A stretch of DNA of 64,000 nucleotides, taken from contig NZ_JAMKFA010000014.1 in assembly GCF_025499515.1 (NCBI RefSeq), positions 1-64,000 on the forward strand. The letters run 5' to 3'. Made by a program: the position numbers and the translations under genes. Below the pieces are notes generated by a model. It was given only the letters and a program-made list of their open reading frames with translations. It ran no database searches and was not told the DNA's origin. The stretch comes from Flavobacterium odoriferum (lineage in GTDB: Bacteria; Bacteroidota; Bacteroidia; Flavobacteriales; Flavobacteriaceae). Every line of letters starts with the position of its first letter. The stretch's first letter is position 1. Below are positions 1 to 8,312 of the stretch, one piece after another.

Positions 1-648
1 TTAGACGGAGCAACAGGTCCAATGGGTCCACAAGGTCCAGCAGGAACTCCAGGTGCTAATGGACAAGGTGTGCCAGCTGGTGGAACAACAGGTCAAGTTT
101 TAGCTAAAGTAAATGGAACTGATTATAATACACAATGGGTTACACCAAGTGCTGGTGGAAGTGGAGCTTCAGTTCAACTATTTGCTAATAAAGTAGGTGG
201 TTCATCAGAAACTTTACCTGTAGCAACTTCTACAAGTCCTACAACTATTGTGTTTAATAATGTGCTCAATTCACCAACTTTAGGTACTTACAACAATACC
301 ACTGGAGTTTTTACAGTTGGTATAACAGGTGCTGGGACTTATCTAATTCAAGTAAAACTATTATGTAATGACGCAAGTCCTGCAAGTAGCACAGTCCCAC
401 CTTACCTTACATTAATTAAAAACAATGCAACTTATGGGTCTAATGGTGCAGATGTGTTTTATGGTGATTATCCACCTATACATAATGTATTGCCTACAGG
501 TGTTAAAGGACAAGGTTCTTTGACTAAAGTTGTTCAGTTGGCTGCTGGTGATACATTTAGAATTGTGGCAGTAAGTGCTAATAGTTCAACAGTTGCTCAA
601 CCCACTTCAACAGTAGCTGGATCAAATATTACTATTATGAAATTATAA
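1..648 (+). CDS. Collagen-like protein with C1q/TNF-like C-terminal head (5' end outside window)
   Basis: The reading frame is open from base 1, so the start lies outside the window; the ATG at 22 is an internal methionine. The first ~20 visible residues are Gly-X-Y triplets (GPMGPQGPAGTPG), a collagen-like stalk. The remaining ~170 residues are Ser/Thr/Gly-rich and beta-strand-like, with a segment reading YNNTTGVFTVG...GAGTYLIQV and a late LAAGDTFRI and SNITIMKL ending. This layout resembles the C1q/TNF jelly-roll heads that trimerise behind collagen-like stalks. It is probably a surface or secreted structural protein. The full length, signal peptide and anchor cannot be seen. A stem-loop terminator follows at 713. 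Collagen-like is seen directly; the C1q-like fold is inferred from pattern only. Confidence 0.8.
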   Translation, partial: LDGATGPMGPQGPAGTPGANGQGVPAGGTTGQVLAKVNGTDYNTQWVTPSAGGSGASVQLFANKVGGSSETLPVATSTSPTTIVFNNVLNSPTLGTYNNTTGVFTVGITGAGTYLIQVKLLCNDASPASSTVPPYLTLIKNNATYGSNGADVFYGDYPPIHNVLPTGVKGQGSLTKVVQLAAGDTFRIVAVSANSSTVAQPTSTVAGSNITIMKL

Positions 649-712
649 AAGAATAATGTTTTATAAGGATTACATGTTTCTCAAATATTCTTAAATTTGT
701 AAGACATTTATT

Positions 713-738
713 AAACGAGTCAGCAATGGCTCGTTTTT
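713..738 (+). terminator. Rho-independent terminator after the collagen-like gene
   Basis: A 10-bp stem (AAACGAGTCA / TGGCTCGTTT, with one G-T pair) and a GCAA tetraloop are followed by a T-rich run. It lies 65 bases after the stop. Confidence 0.75.
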
Positions 739-786
739 GTTTTTATAACAAAGGCATTCGTAAGCATTGAAATTTCCCCCATTTTT

Positions 787-818
787 GTCATGTTGATCTC
801 GACACTTCGGGGAAACAT
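787..818. repeat. Interspersed hairpin, diverged copy A of a TTTTTGTCAT family
   Basis: The element begins TTTTTGTCATGTT and folds as ATGTT / AACAT around an inner CTCGA-CACT-TCGGG stem. It shares the TTTTTGTCAT opening and position behind a gene with the better-paired hairpins at 27553 and 52111. Membership in the same family is plausible, not proven. Confidence 0.4.
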
Positions 819-853
819 CACACCAGTAACTCACACATTGCTAAAAACGCGCA

Positions 854-1591
854 CTATCGAAACCCTACAATTTTTAAAGCTCCTGCTTGTAAATCATAAT
901 CCACAGCATTAACACGCTGAAAAAACTCTAAATACAACAAACCAAATACATTAGGACTTTCAGGAAGAGCACAATTAAATTCTAAATCAGCTTCAGTAGC
1001 ATCTTGTAAGGATATAGTAATTTTATTACTACAGTTTTGTACAAATGAACTTTGGTGTTCAAAATCGAAACCAGCAACTATAAACTGCAGGTTAACATGA
1101 GTAGCGCTTGTTACTTTCTTCAAAAGGCTTGAAGAAAAATTAGGAACAGTCAAGTTTCCTTCCAACAAATCTACGGCATACGTAAAAGGAAAAACGGTAT
1201 CAAAAGATTGGTTTTTATCAAATTCAAAACGCTCAATAATCCCTTTTGCCTCAACCGATTGAAGCCCATTAATCACAGAACGTTTTCCCCGAGCACTAAC
1301 CAAATCCAATCGACTAATCTCCTGAAACAAACCCAAAACCCGATTGTGAACATAAGGAATATGCAGTTGCTTCAAATAGGGTTGAAGGCTGTTTCTAAAA
1401 TATTTACCCATTTCCGCACAATGAGCAAATTCACTACTATTTTCACGAACACGTACATAATTCGTATCATTTTTGATTTTTTCACCATCAAAGCCACCCG
1501 TTTTCCGAACAATAATTTTGCCATTCATTTCATAAAATGATAAACCATCAATTTGCCCCGTAAATTGTAAAATTCCTTTTAACTTACCCAT
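854..1591 (-). CDS. Hypothetical protein, lineage-type, function unknown
   Basis: This 245-residue protein has no signal peptide and no membrane segment. Its N-terminus reads MGKLKGILQFTGQIDGLSFY followed by MNGKIIVRKTGG and RVRENSSEF. I recall this kind of opening from uncharacterised Bacteroidota proteins, but I cannot assign a domain or function. The start is the ATG at 1591. A TATATTTG -7 element (minus strand, 1660-1653) implies a leader of about 58 bases, which contains two direct GATATAGCAC repeats. The gene stands alone between the collagen-like gene and the Crp/Fnr regulator. Gene reality is well supported by length, a start near a promoter, and codon use like its neighbours. Confidence 0.7.
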   Translation of the reverse strand: MGKLKGILQFTGQIDGLSFYEMNGKIIVRKTGGFDGEKIKNDTNYVRVRENSSEFAHCAEMGKYFRNSLQPYLKQLHIPYVHNRVLGLFQEISRLDLVSARGKRSVINGLQSVEAKGIIERFEFDKNQSFDTVFPFTYAVDLLEGNLTVPNFSSSLLKKVTSATHVNLQFIVAGFDFEHQSSFVQNCSNKITISLQDATEADLEFNCALPESPNVFGLLYLEFFQRVNAVDYDLQAGALKIVGFR

Positions 1592-1621
1592 AAACCATTG
1601 TTTTAATATAGTAACTATATA

Positions 1622-1660
1622 GATATAGCACTAATTCAGCACTGATATAGCACAAATATA
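1622..1660 (-). promoter_or_regulatory. Promoter and 22-bp-spaced direct repeats upstream of the hypothetical gene at 854-1591
   Basis: GATATAGCAC occurs at 1622-1631 and again at 1644-1653, exactly 22 bp (about two helical turns) apart, with a further AGCACT half-copy between. The second copy abuts a minus-strand TATATTTG -7 element at 1660-1653. The arrangement looks like an operator pair over a transcription start; the binding factor is unknown. Confidence 0.4.
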
Positions 1661-1707
1661 GTATAGAATATAAATAAATCAAATAGTAATGACAAGGAGG
1701 TTCTAAA

Positions 1708-2283
1708 TCATTTCTTCAATAACCTGCTTTTCATTTTACTAAAAAATTCAGGTGTAACACCAATGTAAGAAGCAATATGTTTTTGAGGAACTTTCTGAAT
1801 TAAAGTAGGATATTTAGAACAGAATTTTTCAAAGCGTTCTTCGGCTGTTAAACTTAAATTATCCATTAAGCGTTCTTGATGAGAAACCAAGGAGTTTTCG
1901 GCTAAAATTCTGAAAAAGCGTTCTAATTTTGGAATTTCTTGATAAAGTTGTTGTTGGTTTTCTTTGGAAATAATCACTACTTCGGCATCTTCTAAAACTT
2001 CTAAAAAAAGATTACCTGGTTTTCCAGAAATGTAACTGTACATATCACCAATCCACCAACCTTCACAAGCAAAATGCAATACGTGTTCAATAATATTGTC
2101 ATTAATATTGAAACTTCTCAAAATACCAGAATTCACAAAATAAGTGCAAGTTGCCACTTCGCCAGCGCTTAATAAAATAGTTTTGGCTTTGAATTGTTTG
2201 GTTTCTGTTTTAGATAAAAATAAGGTTTCTTCTTCTGGAGTTAAAGAAATGTGCTTGGCTATATTTTGAAGAATGGATTGCAT
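1708..2283 (-). CDS. Crp/Fnr family transcriptional regulator
   Basis: This 191-residue protein has the cyclic-nucleotide-binding beta-roll fold over residues ~20-115 (TKQFKAKTILLSAGEVATCTY region, then a GWWIGDMYSY segment). A C-terminal helix-turn-helix follows (VPQKHIASYIGVTPEFFSKMK). Flavobacterial proteins of this type usually lack the residues that bind cAMP, so the ligand is unknown, and no cysteine cluster for an Fe-S centre is present. It is transcribed divergently from the acetyltransferase gene at 2423. The ATG at 2283 is only five bases from a minus-strand TAAATTTG -7 element, so the transcript may be nearly leaderless. Confidence 0.85.
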   Translation of the reverse strand: MQSILQNIAKHISLTPEEETLFLSKTETKQFKAKTILLSAGEVATCTYFVNSGILRSFNINDNIIEHVLHFACEGWWIGDMYSYISGKPGNLFLEVLEDAEVVIISKENQQQLYQEIPKLERFFRILAENSLVSHQERLMDNLSLTAEERFEKFCSKYPTLIQKVPQKHIASYIGVTPEFFSKMKSRLLKK

Positions 2284-2288
2284 AAGTT

Positions 2289-2296
2289 CAAATTTA
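2289..2296 (-). promoter_or_regulatory. -7 promoter element of the Crp/Fnr regulator gene
   Basis: A minus-strand TAAATTTG matches TAnnTTTG. Its G lies five bases before the ATG, which predicts transcription starting at or very near the start codon. Confidence 0.5.
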
Positions 2297-2391
2297 CAAT
2301 TTTTAACTAGTTATTTTGGATTACACATTTAAGAAATTTGACGGATTATTAAAATTTCTATGATTTCTCCAAATCTGTGTTCCAAAAAAGA

Positions 2392-2399
2392 TATTTTTG
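2392..2399 (+). promoter_or_regulatory. -7 promoter element of the acetyltransferase gene
   Basis: TATTTTTG matches TAnnTTTG and lies 23 bases before the ATG at 2423. Confidence 0.5.
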
Positions 2400-2422
2400 T
2401 ATTGATCATTTATATTTAAAAA

Positions 2423-2980
2423 ATGAAAACTGAAAAGGAAAAAATGCTCGATGGCGAAATTTATTTTGCTAACGACAAAGTTTTAATGGCAGAGCGATTA
2501 CGAGTAAAAAAGTTTCTTCACAGATTGAATGTAACCGAATATGTTGTGAATGGAAATTCAAGGAATATTCTTCGTGAACTTTTACCTAACGCACATAAAA
2601 AATTATACATTGAGCCGCCATTTCATTGTGATTATGGGTATAACATTTATTCAGGTGAGAATGTGTTTTTTAATGTGAATTGTGTGGTTTTGGATACAAT
2701 GAAAATTGAAATTGGTAACAATGTTTTCTTTGGACCTAATGTTCATATTTACACGGCCACGCATCCACTTAACGCTATTGAAAGAAGAACCGTTGAATTT
2801 TCAAAACCAGTTTTTATAGGTAACGATTGTTGGATTGGAGGAAACACCGTTATTTGTCCAGGTGTTACAATTGGTGATGGTTGTACAATTGGCGCTGGTT
2901 CAGTCGTGACTAAAGACATCCCGGCCAATTCATTAGCTGTTGGAAATCCGGCTAAAGTGATTCGAAAATTGAATGAATAA
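2423..2980 (+). CDS. maa: Sugar O-acetyltransferase (maltose/galactoside acetyltransferase family)
   Basis: This 185-residue cytosolic enzyme belongs to the hexapeptide-repeat (left-handed beta-helix) acetyltransferases that use acetyl-CoA to acetylate sugar hydroxyls. Residues 1-55 form the helical maltose-acetyltransferase N-domain (MLDGEIYFANDKVLMAERLR). Then comes the family stretch PPFHCDYGYNIYSGENVFFN with the catalytic-region histidine in TATHPL. The C-terminal hexapeptide repeats are IGNDCWIGGNTVICPGVTIG and GAGSVVTKDIPANSLAVGNP. Length matches Maa/LacA/NodL. Which sugar it uses cannot be told. It is a single-gene unit with a promoter at 2392 and a terminator at 2983. The symbol follows the common family name. 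Confidence 0.85.
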   Translation: MKTEKEKMLDGEIYFANDKVLMAERLRVKKFLHRLNVTEYVVNGNSRNILRELLPNAHKKLYIEPPFHCDYGYNIYSGENVFFNVNCVVLDTMKIEIGNNVFFGPNVHIYTATHPLNAIERRTVEFSKPVFIGNDCWIGGNTVICPGVTIGDGCTIGAGSVVTKDIPANSLAVGNPAKVIRKLNE

Positions 2981-2982
2981 AA

Positions 2983-3007
2983 AAACCGATGCGTTATACA
3001 TCGGTTT
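2983..3007. terminator. Bidirectional terminator between the acetyltransferase and rlhA genes
   Basis: A perfect 9-bp stem (AAACCGATG / CATCGGTTT) has a 7-base loop. A-rich sequence lies on one side and T-rich on the other, so it can serve both convergent genes. Confidence 0.8.
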
Positions 3008-3012
3008 CTATA

Positions 3013-4884
3013 TTAATGAAAGTGATCTTCTTCAATTTCAAATTCGGCATCTTTTTCCCAAATTTCCATTTCGCAAGGTTTGCAATTGAATTTTAGTTTG
3101 TATTCCAATTCGCCTTGTTTTAAAACTAAAGGTTCTTTTAGTTTTTTGTCCATGTTTTCACGATGGTATTTTGGACAACGTTCTAATTCGTATTTGATGC
3201 AATATTTAGTTGTCATTACACGAGATTTTCCTGGATCCCATTGTAATTCAAATGCTTTTTCAATTTCGGTTACACCATGACGTTCGTAAAATTTACGAGC
3301 CGTTTTATTGGCAACATTGTACATGAAATCCAATTTCGTTTCTGGATAAGGGTGCGATGTTTTTACCAATTGGTGTTCCTTACGGACATAATTTTTTAAA
3401 CGAATTTCCGATAATTGTTCGTACACAGTTCTTCGCATTTCATTGATTTTTGAAATAGGAAGAAACCAATTTCCAGAAAATTCAATTGTAATTTCATCAG
3501 CAGTGTAAGGTGTAAATCCTGTTTTTGCTAAGTTGATTTTGAAATTTTCAGCTAAAGATTCGTTGTTTTTTGTTTGCTCTTTTGGGTGAACCAAATTCAC
3601 AATACTTACATTTCCATCTTCGTCAGTTGCGATTAATTCAAAGCCATTTTCGTTTTCTTTTAATACTAAAGTTGTACTGATTTTACGAACCGCACTGTCT
3701 TCTCTTTCTACTAATTTAATGAAAGCGGCATCATTATTTCTGTAAATGAAAGTACCTTCTTTGATTTCTTTCAATACGTTTGGATAAACGATTCCGTTTT
3801 CGGCACGGTTTACGTAAATTCCTTCGGCTTCGTTGTTTTCATTAATGAAACACAATCCGTCACCATTATTTAATAATTCGCCATTTTCAATTACGTATGA
3901 ATTTCCAACCGTTTTGATTAGTTTTCCAATATATTGTCCTTTTGATTTTGGACTTTCCCAAGAACCGATAGATTGATGTCTTTCGTTAACGAAATAATCG
4001 GTATAACCACGATTGAATGTTCTATCTAATGAAGAATCAAATAAATACGTGCATTTTCCAGAAGAAGCTTTGGTGTATTTATCGCTGTTTTCGTTCAAGA
4101 AAGCATCTAATTTCTGACGCAAATACGAAACGTTATTTTTTACATAAACCATGTCTTTCAAACGACCTTCGATTTTGAACGAAACGATTCCGGCTCCCAC
4201 TAAATTTGGAATTTGGTTGGAAACATCAAAATCTTTAATCGAAAGTAAGTGACTATTTTTAATTAAAGTATCTCCATTTCCATCAATTAAATTATAAGGT
4301 AAACGACAATTTTGTGCACAAGAACCACGGTTTGCCGAACGTTCGCCATTGGCAACACTCATATAGCAATTTCCGCTAAAGGAAACACATAAAGCACCGG
4401 TTACGAAGAATTCTAATTCCACATCCGAAGCTTCGCTGATTTCTTTAATTTGACTTAAATTCAATTCACGCGCTAAAACCACACGTTTGATTCCGGCATC
4501 GGCTAAGAATTTGATTTTATCGGCATCACGATTATTGGTTTGCGTACTGGCATGCAATACGATAGGAGGTAACTCCATTTCCATAATCGCCATATCTTGA
4601 ATGATTAAAGCATCTACGCCAATATCATACAATTTCCAAATTAATTGACGACAAGGTTCTAATTCGTTATCGTATAAAATCGTATTGATAACCACAAAAA
4701 CCTGAGCGTTAAACAAGTGCGCATATTTTACCAATTCGGCAATATCTTCCACAGAATTGGTAGCGTTTGAACGAGCACCATATAAAGGAGCACCAATATA
4801 AACCGCATCGGCACCACTATTTATGGCAGCAATTCCTTGCACTAAGTTTTTTGCAGGCGCTAAAATTTCAATCTTCTTTTTCAT
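3013..4884 (-). CDS. rlhA: Peptidase U32 family protein, RlhA-type 23S rRNA hydroxylase
   Basis: At 623 residues this is the long form of the U32 family, matching E. coli RlhA (YdcP, ~650), which hydroxylates C2501 of 23S rRNA, rather than the ~450-residue TrhP. Visible matches are the opening LAPA...GADAVYIGAPLYGAR, HASTQTN, VLARELNLSQI, GALCVSFSGNCYMS, NRGSCAQNCRLPY and SFKIEGRLKDMVYV. FNRGYTDYFV follows, and the C-terminal extension ends in CPKYHRENMDKK and FNCKPCEME. The U32 cysteines (C in GALC, GNC, GSC, QNC) are all present, in keeping with an Fe-S cofactor. Historical annotation as a collagenase-like protease is misleading. It is monocistronic and convergent with the acetyltransferase gene. 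Confidence 0.85.
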   Translation of the reverse strand: MKKKIEILAPAKNLVQGIAAINSGADAVYIGAPLYGARSNATNSVEDIAELVKYAHLFNAQVFVVINTILYDNELEPCRQLIWKLYDIGVDALIIQDMAIMEMELPPIVLHASTQTNNRDADKIKFLADAGIKRVVLARELNLSQIKEISEASDVELEFFVTGALCVSFSGNCYMSVANGERSANRGSCAQNCRLPYNLIDGNGDTLIKNSHLLSIKDFDVSNQIPNLVGAGIVSFKIEGRLKDMVYVKNNVSYLRQKLDAFLNENSDKYTKASSGKCTYLFDSSLDRTFNRGYTDYFVNERHQSIGSWESPKSKGQYIGKLIKTVGNSYVIENGELLNNGDGLCFINENNEAEGIYVNRAENGIVYPNVLKEIKEGTFIYRNNDAAFIKLVEREDSAVRKISTTLVLKENENGFELIATDEDGNVSIVNLVHPKEQTKNNESLAENFKINLAKTGFTPYTADEITIEFSGNWFLPISKINEMRRTVYEQLSEIRLKNYVRKEHQLVKTSHPYPETKLDFMYNVANKTARKFYERHGVTEIEKAFELQWDPGKSRVMTTKYCIKYELERCPKYHRENMDKKLKEPLVLKQGELEYKLKFNCKPCEMEIWEKDAEFEIEEDHFH

Positions 4885-5082
4885 ATGTTCTGATTATAAT
4901 TTTTCAGATGTAACATATGGAATCGCTTTTTTTAATTTGTGATTGCTTACGCAATATTTTTTAGTGGCGATTTCATGTGTAAATCTTTAATCTTTCGGGA
5001 TTTGCCGAAAAAAAGTGTGCAAAGTTCTTATAAAAAATCCAAGATTTCTAATTCGAGTTCGATTTTTTTGAATTTGGAGCAT

Positions 5083-5123
5083 AAAAAAACACGAATTGGT
5101 TTAATTTAATAAATCAATTCGTG
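5083..5123 (-). terminator. Terminator of the aminotransferase gene
   Basis: A 14-bp stem (CACGAATTGGTTTA / TAAATCAATTCGTG, one G-T pair) with a 6-base loop is followed on the minus strand by seven T residues. Confidence 0.8.
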
Positions 5124-5143
5124 CTAATATATTTGTTTGTGAT

Positions 5144-6328
5144 TTAAGAAACCGCTTCTTTGATTCTTCTCATAGCTTCTGTTAATAAAGCTTCGCTTGT
5201 AGCGTAAGAGAAACGAATACAATTTGGATTTCCAAAAGCGTCACCTGTTACGGTTGCTACGTTTGCTTCTGCTAATAAGAACATTGAGAAATCAGTTGCG
5301 TTTTTGATTTCGGTTCCTTTAATAGTTTTGCCAAAATAGTACGATACATCAGGAAAAACATAAAACGCTCCTTCTGGAACATTTAATTTGAATCCCGGAA
5401 TTTGGTTTACTAATCCAACAACTAAATCTCTACGATTTTTGAATGCTGAAACCATTTCGTTTAATACGCTTGGATCTGCTTCAACAGCAGTAATTGTAGC
5501 TCTTTGTGCAATAGAATTTGCTCCCGAAGTTACTTGGCCTTGAATTTTTGTACACGCTTTTGCGATAAATTCTGGAGCTCCAATATATCCAATTCTCCAA
5601 CCTGTCATTGCAAATGCTTTCGCAACACCATTAACTGTTATTGTTCTTTCTAACATTCCTGGAATCGATGCAATACTGCAAAATGTTCCCGAAAAGTTGA
5701 TATGTTCGTAGATTTCGTCAGAAACTACATATACGTGTGGATGTTTTTCTAAAACCTTAGCTAAAGCTGTTAACTCTTCACGATTGTAAACCGAACCACT
5801 TGGATTACAAGGTGAACTGAACCACATCATTTTTGTTTTTGGTGTGATAGCTGCTTCTAATTGTTCTGGTGTGATTTTGAAATCGCTTTCAACAGAAGTT
5901 GGAACTTCAACAGGAACTCCGCCAGAAAGTTTGATAATTTCGAAATACGAAACCCAATATGGAGCAGGAAGAATTACTTCGTCTCCATCGTTTAACATTA
6001 CTTGTGCAATGTTGTATAATGATTGTTTTGCTCCAGTTGAAACTACAATTTGTGATGGTTTGTAGTCTAAATTATTATCTCTTTTGAATTTTTTACAAAT
6101 CGCTTCTTTCAATTCTAAGTAACCTTCCACTGGTGTGTACGTACTGTAGTTTTCGTCGATAGCTTTTTTTGCAGCTTCTTTAATAAATTCAGGAGTGTTG
6201 AAATCGGGTTCTCCTAAACTAAGGCTGATAATGTCTTTTCCTTGTGCTTTTAATTCTCTTGCCAAAGCTGCCATTGCTAATGTTTGTGAAACAGCTAAGT
6301 TGTTGATTCTGTCCGATAACGGGTTCAT
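5144..6328 (-). CDS. PLP-dependent class I/II aminotransferase (aspartate aminotransferase type)
   Basis: This 394-residue fold-type I enzyme transfers amino groups using pyridoxal phosphate. Family motifs in order are SLGEPDFNTP (substrate/helix region), VVSTGAKQSLYN (phosphate cup), WFSSPCNPSGSVY (the PLP-binding Asn), YVVSDEIYEHI (the PLP Asp/Tyr) and NGVAKAFAMTGWRIGYIG (the Schiff-base lysine in AKAFAMTGWR). NCIRFSYA near the end carries the carboxylate-binding Arg. The sequence fits the Igamma group of aspartate/prephenate aminotransferases common in Bacteroidota. Specificity among aspartate, prephenate and aromatic substrates is not settled. It lies downstream of the desaturase but is separated from it by a terminator, so it is probably its own unit. 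Confidence 0.9.
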   Translation of the reverse strand: MNPLSDRINNLAVSQTLAMAALARELKAQGKDIISLSLGEPDFNTPEFIKEAAKKAIDENYSTYTPVEGYLELKEAICKKFKRDNNLDYKPSQIVVSTGAKQSLYNIAQVMLNDGDEVILPAPYWVSYFEIIKLSGGVPVEVPTSVESDFKITPEQLEAAITPKTKMMWFSSPCNPSGSVYNREELTALAKVLEKHPHVYVVSDEIYEHINFSGTFCSIASIPGMLERTITVNGVAKAFAMTGWRIGYIGAPEFIAKACTKIQGQVTSGANSIAQRATITAVEADPSVLNEMVSAFKNRRDLVVGLVNQIPGFKLNVPEGAFYVFPDVSYYFGKTIKGTEIKNATDFSMFLLAEANVATVTGDAFGNPNCIRFSYATSEALLTEAMRRIKEAVS

Positions 6329-6354
6329 TGTGTGTTAGTTATTATAGTTAATAC

Positions 6355-6377
6355 AAAAGACGCGATTCCTCGCGTCT
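6355..6377 (-). terminator. Terminator of the desaturase gene
   Basis: An 8-bp stem (AGACGCGA / TCGCGTCT) with a 4-base loop is followed on the minus strand by TTTTG. It sits between the desaturase stop and the aminotransferase start. Confidence 0.7.
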
Positions 6378-6386
6378 CTCTGTTTA

Positions 6387-7481
6387 TTATGCTAATTGTG
6401 GTTTTCTTCCTAGTTCTCTCAAATGCTTGAAGTGAGATGCGATTGCCGCTCGAGTAGTTTTGAACTCGTGATACGGTAAGTTACACTCAGCTGCTGTTTG
6501 TTTTACAATTTCAGCAATTTTGTTGTAATGAATGTGACTGATGTTTGGGAAAATATGGTGTTCAATTTGGTGATTTAATCCACCAGTGTAATAATTTACA
6601 ATCCAGTTTTTTGGAGCAAAGTTGGCAGTTGTGAATAACTGGTGAATTGCCCAAGTATTTTCAATTTCTCCATTTTCATCTGGCATTGGATTTACAGTAT
6701 CTTCCACTACGTGTGCTAATTGGAATACTACACTTAAAATTAATCCTGCGGTATAATGCATTACAGCGAAACCTAAAATAACTTTCCACCAAGTAACTCC
6801 TAAAACCATTGGTAAAACTAACCAAATTGAAAAGTAGATTATTTTTGTAATCACTAATGTTGTCCAAAGAATGGTTGGTTTTTTGAATTCACCATATGAT
6901 AAGTTTCTTTTTAAGTAACGTTTCATTTGAAGGAAATCAGTTGTGATAGCCCAGTTGAAAGTTAATAATCCGTATAAGAAAACAGAATAATAATGTTGAA
7001 ATCTGTGGTGACTGTACCATTTAGCCGTTTTTGAAAAACGCAAAATTCTTCCCGCTTCTAAATCTTCATCGTGACCAATGATGTTGGTATACGTGTGGTG
7101 TAAAACATTGTGTTGTACTTGCCAGTTGTAAACATTTCCAGCTAAGATGTAGATACTTCCGCCCATTAATTTGTTTACCCAAGACTTGTTTGAATAAGCA
7201 CCGTGATTACCATCGTGCATTACATTCATTCCAACTCCTGCCATTCCAATCCCAATTACCACGTTTAACAATAAATAAGTCCAAAAAGGCATGTCCATTG
7301 CAAGTAAAAAGAAGTATGGTGTTAGGAATAGACCAAACATCACAATAGTTTTCAAGTGAAGTTTCCAGTTTCCTGTTTTGTCAATTTTATTTTCTTTAAA
7401 ATAATCGTTTACTCTTTTATTTAATGTTCTGAAAAATTTCAGATTATCTTCTTTTGAGAAAATCGGGGTTGTCGTACTCAT
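6387..7481 (-). CDS. Membrane fatty acid desaturase (acyl-lipid/acyl-CoA front-end type)
   Basis: This integral-membrane di-iron enzyme introduces double bonds into fatty acyl chains. All three histidine boxes are present: HDGNHGA, HHTYTN preceded by NVLH, and HQIEHHIFP near the C-terminus. The QIEHH form of the third box is typical of front-end and linoleoyl-CoA type desaturases. Hydrophobic segments flank the boxes (for example TIVMFGLFLTPYFFLLAMDM). I place the start at the ATG at 7481 (MSTTTPIFSKED, 364 residues). The frame extends five codons to a TTG at 7496, but the ATG sits about 20 bases after a TATCTTTG -7 element, a normal leader. It probably serves membrane-fluidity control. Confidence 0.88.
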   Translation of the reverse strand: MSTTTPIFSKEDNLKFFRTLNKRVNDYFKENKIDKTGNWKLHLKTIVMFGLFLTPYFFLLAMDMPFWTYLLLNVVIGIGMAGVGMNVMHDGNHGAYSNKSWVNKLMGGSIYILAGNVYNWQVQHNVLHHTYTNIIGHDEDLEAGRILRFSKTAKWYSHHRFQHYYSVFLYGLLTFNWAITTDFLQMKRYLKRNLSYGEFKKPTILWTTLVITKIIYFSIWLVLPMVLGVTWWKVILGFAVMHYTAGLILSVVFQLAHVVEDTVNPMPDENGEIENTWAIHQLFTTANFAPKNWIVNYYTGGLNHQIEHHIFPNISHIHYNKIAEIVKQTAAECNLPYHEFKTTRAAIASHFKHLRELGRKPQLA

Positions 7482-7503
7482 AAATATTCTATTCAAATTT
7501 CGT

Positions 7504-7511
7504 CAAAGATA
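7504..7511 (-). promoter_or_regulatory. -7 promoter element of the desaturase gene
   Basis: A minus-strand TATCTTTG matches TAnnTTTG. It supports the ATG at 7481 over the upstream TTG at 7496. Confidence 0.5.
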
Positions 7512-7566
7512 ATTATTATAATTTTTTCATTTATGATATTCGTCATTTTTTATTCACCAAAAAGCG

Positions 7567-7574
7567 TATTTTTG
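7567..7574 (+). promoter_or_regulatory. -7 promoter element of rsmG
   Basis: TATTTTTG matches TAnnTTTG and ends 15 bases before the ATG at 7590. Confidence 0.5.
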
Positions 7575-7589
7575 TGCAAAATTTAACTA

Positions 7590-8219
7590 ATGGAAGAGAT
7601 TTTAAAGCAATTTCCTGATTTATCTGATAATCAAATACTTCAGTTTCAAAAATTGCAATCGTTATATGAGGATTGGAATGCGAAAATTAATGTGATTTCA
7701 AGAAAAGATATCGACGAATTATATACACGTCACGTTTTGCATTCGTTAGGAATTGCAAAAATTATAGAATTTCGTCCAGGTTCCAAAATTATGGATGTAG
7801 GAACAGGCGGTGGTTTTCCTGGAATTCCATTGGCAATTTTGCATCCAGAAGTTGATTTTTACTTGATTGATGTGATCGCGAAAAAAATCAAAGTAGTAAA
7901 TGAAGTAGCTGCAGGTTTAGGATTAAAAAACGTAAAAGCTGAACAAAAACGTGCCGAATTAGTAAAACAAGAATTCGATTTCATCGTAAGTCGTGCGGTA
8001 ACCAATATGCCTGATTTTGTAAATTGGGTAGATGATAAAGTTTCAAAAAAACAAAACCACGAATTAGCCAACGGAATCTTATATTTAAAAGGTGGCGATT
8101 TAACCGAAGAATTAAAAGCTTTCCCAAAAGCCGCAGAATATAATTTATCGGATTTCTTCAAAGAAGAGTTTTTTGAAACGAAGAAAGTGGTGCATTTGCC
8201 GTTGAAGTATAAGAAGTAA
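7590..8219 (+). CDS. rsmG: 16S rRNA (guanine527-N7)-methyltransferase RsmG
   Basis: This 209-residue cytosolic SAM-dependent enzyme methylates G527 of 16S rRNA. The family pattern is clear: the N-terminal helical region includes LYEDWNAKINVISRKDIDEL and RHVLHSLGIAK. The SAM-binding motif I is IMDVGTGGGFPGIPLAIL, and FIVSRAV and ILYLKGGDL follow. Length equals the usual ~210 residues of GidB/RsmG. It is a single-gene unit, divergent from the desaturase, with its own promoter and a strong terminator at 8261. In many bacteria loss of this gene gives low-level streptomycin resistance. Confidence 0.95.
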   Translation: MEEILKQFPDLSDNQILQFQKLQSLYEDWNAKINVISRKDIDELYTRHVLHSLGIAKIIEFRPGSKIMDVGTGGGFPGIPLAILHPEVDFYLIDVIAKKIKVVNEVAAGLGLKNVKAEQKRAELVKQEFDFIVSRAVTNMPDFVNWVDDKVSKKQNHELANGILYLKGGDLTEELKAFPKAAEYNLSDFFKEEFFETKKVVHLPLKYKK

Positions 8220-8247
8220 GTGATTAGTGAAAAGTAATTAGTGATTA
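8220..8247. repeat. Heptanucleotide tandem array (GTGATTA-like, 4 units)
   Basis: Directly after the rsmG stop lie four 7-base units: GTGATTA, GTGAAAA, GTAATTA and GTGATTA. The two outer units are identical. It is one of three period-7 arrays in the window (others at 53224 and 54239). Confidence 0.6.
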
Positions 8248-8260
8248 GCTACAAAATAAC

Positions 8261-8294
8261 AAAACCCGATTTTCAACTGAAAATCGGGTTTTTT
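8261..8294 (+). terminator. Terminator of rsmG (possibly also used by the T9SS hydrolase gene)
   Basis: A 14-bp perfect stem (AAAACCCGATTTTC / GAAAATCGGGTTTT) with an AACT loop runs into T residues. The genes on both sides converge on it. Confidence 0.85.
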
Positions 8295-8312
8295 ATTTTT
8301 ATATATATTTTT

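Noticed and set aside
1208..1540. 110-codon plus-strand ORF inside the hypothetical gene at 854-1591
   Set aside because: It is antisense, with composition typical of a shadow frame (Asn, Thr and Ile runs). The minus-strand gene has a promoter and a family-like N-terminus.
3013..4884. Collagenase or secreted protease acting on the collagen-like proteins
   Set aside because: U32 long-form proteins are cytosolic rRNA-modification enzymes. There is no signal peptide, and the match to RlhA is end to end.
8220..8247. CRISPR array or phage attachment site
   Set aside because: The repeats are only 7 bases long with no spacers, and no cas or integrase genes are present in the window.
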